Shown here piece after piece: positions 56,665 through 64,000 of a stretch of DNA of 64,000 nt. Every line of letters starts with the position of its first letter. The stretch's first letter is position 1. The position numbers and the translations under genes are program-made. This DNA is from Ampelocalamus luodianensis (taxonomy: Eukaryota > Streptophyta > Magnoliopsida > Poales > Poaceae). The notes beneath the pieces are model-generated. The model was not told the origin of the DNA, ran no database searches, and worked only from the letters and a program-made list of their open reading frames with translations. Where the stretch lies: the NCBI GenBank assembly GCA_036346255.1, contig JAYEVH010000336.1, positions 1 to 64,000 of the forward strand. The letters are read 5' to 3'.

Positions 56665-59600
56665 TGTAACATCCCAAGTTTTGGCTTGTGTTTCAAATGT
56701 AAGAAAATGAGTAGAAATTAAAACTTTTCTTACATCTTGAAATTCTTGTATGTTCTAAAGAATTCTTGCAAAAGAATTATGGGATTACAAGTCACAAATC
56801 ACTCGATCGAAAATCTTGTCTTCCAAAAACAATCTTGTGAAACCTCTTGATCATCTCCTGGAAATATTTTCTGGGTTCTTGGGTTAGTTTGTGACCCCTC
56901 TGAAAAATTTCACAATTTTTAGAAATTGTTTGAATATTTTTGGAGGCCAGTCGAACCTATTCAAAATTTGGTCAAGCTGTGGACCCGCACCTTGTGGAAT
57001 TTTGGAGAAAATGTATAGCACAAAAACCTCTGCAAAATTTACGAGGTCTTAAACTCAGTTAGCAAGATTCTGTAAAAATTTCATAATTTTTGGAGATAGT
57101 TTGCTGCCCCAAATAATTCTCCTAAGGTCAGCTCTTGTTGGGACTCAAATTTTGAACCCTAGGTGCAGTCGACTCGGACTCGAGTCGGACCGGCCAATTG
57201 ACTCGCTCGAGTCGAGTCACTAGGCCGCACCGAGCTCGACCACGGTCCCGTGTGTGCGCGTTGGATTTGAAATCAACGCTCACAGACCACCCGACCTCCC
57301 TCTTACTTCTTCTTCTTCCTCTTTCGCCGAGAAGCGGCGTGCGGCGTCGCGAGTGGCGAGGCGATGTCGATCGCCGTGGGGCCTGCAGCGGCTCGGAGCC
57401 CCTCGATTGACAAGCGTGTCGACTTTGCTCGACCTTACGCCTCCTCGCCTCGTTTTCGCGGTGGAGAACCCTTTTGTCCCATCGCCATTAAACCTTCGTC
57501 CTCGAGCTCGATCGACCACGGCTGCTTGGGCACCTCAGGTCCTCCTCAAGCTCCTTCACATCCCCTGGCACTCCAGCTTCCTCTCGTGGTTAGTTTGGTG
57601 CGAAACCACCGAGTGCCTCTCGCCCGCCATTTTCGAGCTTGGGCTCTCCTCATTGGCGGTGTTCGGTGGACCTCTTGCACTATTCTTACCCCTTTGTACA
57701 CCTTTGGTGCGTCGTCAGCGGAGCCCTAACCTTTCTTTTTGGTTGCCTCCCGGGAGCGGTGGATTTGGGTTTCGGGTTTTGCGGCGTGGGTGGAGCCGTC
57801 TTCTCCGGCTCCGTGGCCTCCTCAGCCCCATCGTGTGGTTACGGACCACCTTGTGGTTCGTGCGAACCTATCGACCTCTCCTTTCGTTGGTTGATTGATC
57901 GGAGATCCGCGCTGTCGTCATCTCCTCGCCTCCGGTGAAGCGCTTCCGCCGCCGGCCTCTCAGACCTCCTCTGGACCACCCACGTGCCCTGGTGAGTTCA
58001 TTTTAGTCCCTTAGAGCTTAGGGTCTAGCTAGGATAGCTCGTGGCGCTCCTTTTCGTTTCGGTTTTTGCCGAAAGCCGTCCTCCGCTCGCTCGGCTCGCG
58101 GCGTTCAAGGCGTCGCCGCCATCGAGCACCTCCGTTAGGTTCGCAATGCTATTAACTTCGTTTTGGTGGCTTTGGTTCCCCGCCGTAGTCCAGTGCGTCG
58201 GCGACATGCTTGCGAGCTCACCGTCGAGCTCTGTACTGGTTGCGTTTTGTGAGTCCTTGGACCTCCTCGGGTTCATCGGGACCGCCCGACCACCCTAGTT
58301 TAGATCAGAGCCCTTGGCTCCTTCCAAAAGCTTAAGCCTCGGGACCTCCCCTCGTTGAATCGAGCCATTAAAGACCACCCCTAGTTGGATGCATGCAGTA
58401 GAGGTTTCAGTGAAATTTCTAAGTCCCAAGACCTCCTTGAGCAATCTCGTAGTTAAAAGACCTCCCGAGATTAGCTCTTAGCCGTTAGATCCTGGTCTGC
58501 GAAAACTATAACCGCCAGGACCTCCCCTAGAGTTGATCCTAACCGTCTAGGACCACCCCGGTTAAATCCTAGCCGTTTAGATCTTTCCCCGTGCTTAAAG
58601 GACCTCCCTTTATCGAAATCTGGCGTTAAAGACCGTAGTAGGTTAAATCCCGATCGTTAGGATCACCCTCCACCTTGGGGTCCTCTTAGCAAAAGACCTC
58701 CTCGAGGTCCTCTTTGCAAAATACCACCGTCGTTTTTATCAAGACCACCTCAAGGTCGTCTTTGCAAAAAGACCTCCCTTGGTCATTTTTGCAAAGACCA
58801 CCTCAGGACCACCCTCGGGGTCCTCTTTGTAAAAAGCCGCCCCTGGTCTTCTATAACGACAACCCCGCTCAGACCTCTTAAGATCAATCCTAGCCGTTCA
58901 CGACCTCCCCGGATTTAGATCTGAGCGTTAGATCTCCTTTGAAAAGTCCTTAGCCTTGGACCTCCTCGCCTCGATGCGGACCGTTCGGGACCTCCCTAGG
59001 CTGATCGACGAACCGTCGGATCTCCTCCTGTTGAAACCCTGTCGCTTAGGACCTCCCCGAGTAGATCTTGGCCATCCATGACCTCCTCGGTTAAATCCCA
59101 ACCGTTCAGGACCTCCCCCGTGAGATCTTGACCGTTAAGGACCTCCCTCGCTTGATCTTAGCCGTCCAGGACCTCCTAAGGGAGATCGGTGTTAAGATCT
59201 CGTCTTCAATCGTTGACTTTTAGACCTCCCCTAGTGCTCGGGACCACGGATCTTGATCGGCGTTCCACGACCTCTGTTAGCGCAAGGACCTCCTTTGCGT
59301 CTTGTTGTGCATGCTTGAGTCGTGGCCGTTGGATCGATCTCAGCGGTCCGGACCTCTCTGTGCGGGAGGAGGTCTTGTGTGCACTATGCTTGAGTGCGTG
59401 GCCGTGTGATGAAAGATCGACGGCCCACGACCTCTCCTTTCTCGTTCATCTGGACCTCAGAAGCTCAAACTTTCTAAGTCTTTTAATGTTTCCAACTTCA
59501 AAAGAGCATAACTTTGTCATTTTAGCTCCGTTTTGAATGATTCCAATTGCTGTAGCTCTGTTAGAGTATGAACTTTAGTTGAAAATGAATTTAGGCACTG

Positions 59601-61867
59601 TTTTGTAGCGAAAATGATTTAAAGCTGCATGATCTTGTTTAGTGAAAATAGTTGTTTAGAAATTCATTGGAAATTTGTAAAATGCATAACTTTTTCTCAG
59701 TATTTCCAAACTGAGCAAACTAAGTTTTGTTAAAACCTACTAGGAATGTACTGTAATTTAGAGTAGGTCTTCATATGATCCTTGCCACCGAAATTAATGA
59801 TCTACTAGTTTTAGAACTTAGCAAAATCATAACTATTTAATTTCAACTCCTTTTGTGCAAACTCGGTTTCTTTGTTGTTAGGATGACCTTATCTACCTAC
59901 CATAAAAATTTCAGATTCCAGATCATTCTAGAAATTTTCACCATGAACGATAACAGAAATTAATTTAATTATGATTTTTGGTGAGAGAACTTAGATTAGT
60001 CATAACTTTTTCATGCTTAGTCCAAATGAAGTAATTCTTGTTTCTAAAATTGTCTAAAATCAACCCCTAACTGCTGTATAAATTTCTTGGGATTTGGATG
60101 TATTTTGCTTTGAGTTTTGTTTGGTGTTCTTCGTTCTTATCGATTCTTTTCGCTCTTTCGGTGAGGTTCAACGATTGTGTTATCCTTGAGAGTGATCCTC
60201 GGCAACAAATTGAGCATTTGCAGCCGGGCAAGCGGTTTGATCATGTTAATCCCATTTATTTTAAGTATTTATTTTGTTTGCAACTTCTATGTATGCATTG
60301 CTAGTTTGTGTTAAACTATTGTCGTTAGTTTACCTAGTAGATGCATTTCCTTAAGCAAATGATTATCCTTTACTACCATGAGCCTAGGTTATTCTTTGTG
60401 ATTTAGAGCTCGTTGGATGAGCTCTTGTCACTTAGTAGTTTGCGAATTAATTGCTTAGCCATGCTTAGTTTCCAGGTAGAAATGGGCGGTTATCGACTTG
60501 TCGATAACCTTGATCTATAAAACTTATTATCACTTATGATTTTGGCCTTGTGCCATGTCTTCTTATGAAAACTAAAACTGAAAACAAAATGATTTAGACT
60601 TGGGCACAATGGTATGTTGGTGTGCTTTTGGGTGTGACTGGAATGGTGTCCGGGTCATTAAGGACCGAGTTACTTGCGCCACCGTCTTGAGCATTTTTGC
60701 GTGCTAACCACACTAGAGGTATGGGACCTCTCTTGAATTAGTACTTTGGGAGGCATTAATTAATGAGTCATTGTTTGTAGTTTATAGAGAAAAAGGATCA
60801 CAAAGGCGTGGCCGGTGGTTCCTTTCTAGGTCCTCCACCCGACCAGGGGCTTGTAATGTCGGCTAGTAACTATTGACTCCGGCTTTGCTTGACTCCACCA
60901 CAGCGTGTGGTCCTAGTGGCTCATTTAGCCGTTTGGTCACTAAGGGTTAACCCCATCGTGCGACTCTTAATTAACGCATTCCATTGGAAGCGTCTCGTAG
61001 GACTTAGCGTGTAGGCATACCAAGGAAGTGTGCTTAATAGCTTGGCGAAAAGGCGATGCGAAGTGTGGGTACATTGGTACACCTGCGAGGTTAAAACTAT
61101 TCGAATAGCCTCGTCCTAGGTTATGGACACGCTCGGATCGCCCGTGAGAACTAGACTACAACTTTTAATTAAAACTTGATGGGTGAGTGCGAATCGAGGA
61201 TTAGTGCTATGTTGTGGTGACTTTTGGGATAGTCACTTCCGGTGGTTACTTGTATTTATCTTTATTTCATTTGTTATTTCAACATTAAAAACTGATTTGC
61301 AAACTTGCTTTTAAATGTATTACATTATTGCAAATAAAGTTGGCTTTGTGCAAAGAGACATACAACCTCCACTTAAATAAGCTTGCATGTAGTATAATGA
61401 TAGGTGCGCTATTCCACACGTCGGTCTTGCAGTACAAAAACAATTTTGTACTCGGATGCTATGCTTAATGTTTTTGTTGCGAGAGGAAGAAGTGGATCCC
61501 CAAGGGATCGACTTTTGTGAGAATCATTTGTAGTTTGGGCGACTAGCTTGGCGGCGGTCGGTTGCCTTGTGGGTTATGGCTAACCGGTTGGATTTTATTT
61601 ATAGCCATCTTATGGCACTTTGCTTCCATTGTTAATGTTACTTTGTTGTTCTTTGGCGATCGGCCCTCTTGTGTAATAACTCTATATTATCACGTCTTTG
61701 CTAGACTTGTTATATTGTGATGTATGGAATTGGTGCATAATTTTGTAGCAGGTGTGTATCTTTGCATTTAGGAAGCATACATATCTCGAGCTTAGTTTAT
61801 TTGATTTGTCTTGTTAGGACCAAGTGGATGGTTAAACAGTACAAGCCGAATAAACCGGGTCCTCACA
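56665..61867 (+). mobile_element. Gypsy-2 3' LTR (5203 bp)
   Basis: Collinear with the 5' LTR. It contains the GACCTCC minisatellite (58255-59460), the AT-rich diverged repeat (59490-60080) and the hairpin at 61432-61451, where one T is missing from the right arm. Confidence 0.95.
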
Positions 61868-61872
61868 CCTTA

Positions 61873-62690
61873 GCTAATTGCGTGTCGTTTTGTAGGAGCA
61901 AGCGGCTGCAAGCTCAAGTGAGGTTAGTTGGGTCCATTTCTGTGAGGCAGGCGGGATGGTGCATCCATACCGGGAAGGCGATGCGGCCGCGGTGTCAGGT
62001 GGCGCGAGGTTACGCCGGGTGGAGGTGGACATGGTACATGAACATTTCATGGCCGTCCGTGGAGATTCGCCGAACGAAGAGATCACAACACTACGGGATG
62101 TCGTGCGATTTTATCCGATGGCCCAAGAAGGACATCGTCTGGACCCAGCGATGCGCGATCTCAACACGACCATTCCTCTCCAACGGGACCCTCCATGACT
62201 CCACCTCATATTTCGCCTCAGAAGGCCACCTTTTCGGTTCCCTTGGAGAAGACACCGAAGGAACAAGAAAAGCGTGCCGCCGTATCGGGTCCCGAGTCGT
62301 CTCGCAGGAAGACGCTGCCAATGCTTAAGACCAAATCGAAATCGATGAACGTTAAGGTGCCTCTCAAGTCCGGCAAGTCGGGAATATCCGGGAAGTACAT
62401 CATCGGAAAACCGTTGTGCTCCAACGATGATTAGGGCGTCTTTGGATATGTTTGTCGGGCTTTGCATGCACGGTACTTGGATAAGACCCAAAAGGAGGGT
62501 GCGACATCTGGAATCACCGTGGATCGAGCATAAGCATTTCTTCAGCGGGACGAACCACTTCGTTGTGGGCTTCAGCGACCTATATGACCTATTCAACCTC
62601 GTTGGCCTTGGCGCCTCGCTCTCGATGTTGGACCTTTGTAAGTGCATACAATCAAGTTCTACATTCACGTAATACCGATAAATATCACAA
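61873..62690 (+). pseudogene. CACTA-2 ORF1, second part, after gypsy-2
   Basis: It resumes the ORF1 broken at 49050, probably after an intron end (TTTTGTAG at 61887-61894). Pieces in changing frames: RLQAQVRLVGSISV (61900-61945), LRRVEVDMVHEHFM (about 62010), EEITTLRDVVRF (about 62073), FIRWPKKDIV (about 62110), LDPAMRDLNTTIPLQRDP (62138-62193), then LKSGKSGISGKYIIGKPL (62360-62415), a frame change, and HKHFFSGTNHFVVGFSDLYD (about 62530). It matches the middle exon of CACTA-3 ORF1. Mid-region Lys-rich peptides may serve as a nuclear signal. It ends before a donor near 62640. Confidence 0.7.
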
Positions 62691-62699
62691 CTCATTTCT

Positions 62700-63600
62700 T
62701 ATGTATAGATACATGATGAAAAATATCCGGGAATGGAAAGAACCGGTGGGTTTCCTCGACCCACATGTGGTATCGTTGCAAACCATCCAAACAGACTCGT
62801 CCTTCGTTGAGAAATACATAACGCGGGCATTGCTTCGTCACCAGAACATGAAGTACATCGTGGTGCCCTACAACGAGGGGTAAGTGTCACTACTTGCTCT
62901 ACAAATTTTATTTGTACTTTATACATGACACGAACTCGGGTTTAATTACTATAGTGACATACATGAGTAGGTACCACTGGATCCTTTTAGTCATCATACC
63001 AAAGAGGAACCATGTGATATACCTTGATTCCCTAATCTGCAACAACCACAACCCGTGATGCAGGAGGAATACTCGTGAGTATCTTATTTCCTTCATACAT
63101 AACTCTATTTTAGTCTTTATTAGTTTGAAATGGTGAGGATAACTTTTGGAATCATGTAGGTCGTTCATCGACTATGTTGCCAACAAAGGAATATCTGATG
63201 GAAAGAGCGCCGAACTAACACAGGACAAAATTTCGATGCGCTACAACACGATAATCCTATATCATACTTCATAATAAGCATCTCGAATCGATATATGTAA
63301 TTCTATTTTTGTAGTGCATGACAAAAAAATGATGAGTTATGTGCAATCTCGTTTGCCATCATATGGAGCAAATCATTAGAGCTAGGAAGAAGGATCCCGA
63401 GGTTTGTGAATCTCAAAATAATTATTTCCTAATTATAAATTTAAATATATATGCTTAACACTTTACTCTTGCTAGCGAAAGGCCTTGAATATAGAATTAG
63501 ATGGACTCTTTGAGAATGAGATCAAGGACATTCGAGGGAAGCTCTATAGCTTTATCATATCGAGAGATAATTAAGGGCAGGAAAATTTCACTCATTTGAG
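62700..63600 (+). pseudogene. Ulp1-type cysteine protease exons of CACTA-2
   Basis: Exon 1 (about 62706-62879): YMMKNIREWKEPVGFLDPHV, then RALLRHQNMKYIVVPYNEG; donor GTAAGT. Exon 2 starts at 62971 after TGAGTAG and joins in frame to give YHWILLVIIPKRNHVIYLDS, with the family's His (HW) and Asp (YLDS). Exon 3 (about 63161-63235): SFIDYVANKGISDGKSAEL. Exon 4 (about 63310-63400): CNLVCHHMEQIIRARKKDPE, where the catalytic Cys motif is expected; CACTA-3 has ICGYYVCHNM here, so this copy seems to have lost the CG. Exon 5 (about 63480-63570): IELDGLFENEIKDIRGKLYS. The family removes SUMO from proteins. It lies 3' of ORF1 in the same direction and may be part of the same spliced product. Confidence 0.75.
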
Positions 63601-64000
63601 GCCGATTGCATCACCACGCCGACACTTCTCAACCACCTGCAAACAATTGACTCAATTGTAATCCAATTTTATTTTGTAACAATACTTGAACAAATGTGAT
63701 CTTTTGTAATTTATTTTGAGTAATGATCAGATTGAGTTTGTCGACAATTGATACGTGATGTATCATTTACGCATGCTTTGTTTTCAGAGGGCATGACTAG
63801 CAATTCCTGAGGCTAGCCAAAAATCAGTGAAAATGTAGTTAGTGTAATGAACTATCACAGGCGATTACGTGTAAAACCGTGCTGTGAATGCGATTATCAC
63901 ACGGTTGCAGTACGAAGCGTCAGTGAAGTCGAGTATCACGAGCGGTTACGTAGAAAAACCGTCGTGATACTCGACTTCCGATGTTTGTCTGGCTGAACCG
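63601..64000. repeat. 3' flank and right subterminal array of CACTA-2, cut by window end
   Basis: 63601-63845 matches the CACTA-1 3' flank (16380-16615: CAAATGTGATCTTTTGTAAT, CAATTCCTGAGGCTAGCC). From about 63850 come diverged array units (ACTATCACAGGCGATTACG, TATCACGAGCGGTTACG, AAACCGTCGTGATACTCG). The right terminal inverted repeat is not reached. Confidence 0.8.

Larger units (their letters stand above)
49051..61867 (+). mobile_element. Gypsy-2, large-LTR gypsy derivative (12.8 kb)
   Basis: LTRs of 5166 and 5203 bp surround only 2448 bp of internal DNA. Target duplication CCTTA at 49046-49050 and 61868-61872. Primer site TGGTATCGAGCC and a purine tract are present. The inside holds a zinc-knuckle region, a protease trace and a chromodomain-like trace, but no RT, RNase H or integrase: a nonautonomous deletion derivative related to gypsy-1. 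Confidence 0.95.
30279..64000 (+). mobile_element. CACTA-2, nested in CACTA-3, runs off the window
   Basis: The left end CATTACTACAAAACAGGC matches the CACTA-1 end but has CATTA for CACTA. The preceding TCT (30276-30278) would be the target copy; the right end is not in the window, so this cannot be confirmed. Its own DNA is 30279-33412, 46339-49050 and 61868-64000; the rest is gypsy-1 and gypsy-2. It keeps ORF1 and Ulp1 exons but has lost the transposase core. Confidence 0.85.

Overview
This is plant nuclear DNA. The CACTA (En/Spm) transposons with TNP2, DUF4218 and DUF4216-type coding sequence, the Ty1-copia and chromovirus Ty3-gypsy elements with tRNA-Met primer sites, and the rice-like kinase fragment all suggest a grass (Poaceae); the genus cannot be told from sequence alone. 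I find no intact single-copy host gene, no rRNA or tRNA gene and no CRISPR array. Almost everything is transposable-element DNA nested several layers deep.

Layout. (1) 1-4054: 3' part of a gag-only LTR element (TR-GAG-like) with a 3' LTR at 3332-4054. (2) 4055-5440: a GC-rich 258-bp tandem duplication, a broken CDK-like kinase fragment on the minus strand, and a short degenerate repeat. (3) 5441-17664: a 5'-truncated Ty1-copia element whose pol region is broken by insertions of a palindromic CTGGTCGTAT/ATACGACCAG repeat. Its 3' LTR (8324-9375 plus 17036-17664) is split by CACTA-1 (9376-17032, TSD TCG). (4) 17665-30278: an older minus-strand CACTA-3 with transposase (TNP2), ORF1 and a Ulp1-type cysteine protease domain. 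It contains a 5.2-kb solo LTR (21074-26255, TSD CCTTT) and a truncated copia LTR (27764-about 29116). (5) 30279-64000, running off the window: CACTA-2, plus strand, inserted into the transposase of CACTA-3. It is split by two chromovirus Ty3-gypsy elements: gypsy-1 (33413-46338, TSD CCCGA, two LTRs of about 4.1 kb) and gypsy-2 (49051-61867, TSD CCTTA, two LTRs of about 5.2 kb around only 2.4 kb of internal DNA).

How the parts relate. CACTA-1, -2 and -3 share one plan: terminal repeat array, TATA box, GA-rich leader, TNP2 gene, a second internal repeat array, GC-rich leader, then ORF1 joined to a Ulp1-type domain. CACTA-1 keeps the transposase core and has lost most of ORF1. CACTA-2 keeps ORF1 and has lost the transposase core. 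Insertion order is partly readable: CACTA-3 came before the solo LTR, the copia LTR and CACTA-2; CACTA-2 came before gypsy-1 and gypsy-2; the copia element came before CACTA-1.

Most interesting signals: a diverged repeat of about 140-175 bp carrying CATAACTTT and TCCAAAT, at a similar distance from the 3' end in three different giant LTR families; a hairpin near the 3' end of those LTRs with compensatory base changes between two families; precise insertions of a palindromic minisatellite into a copia pol gene; an internal third copy of the CACTA terminal-type repeat array; and a run of about six zinc-knuckle remnants in an element lacking both the gag core and most of pol. Many differences between paired LTRs are single-base indels, so some reading-frame breaks may be assembly error.
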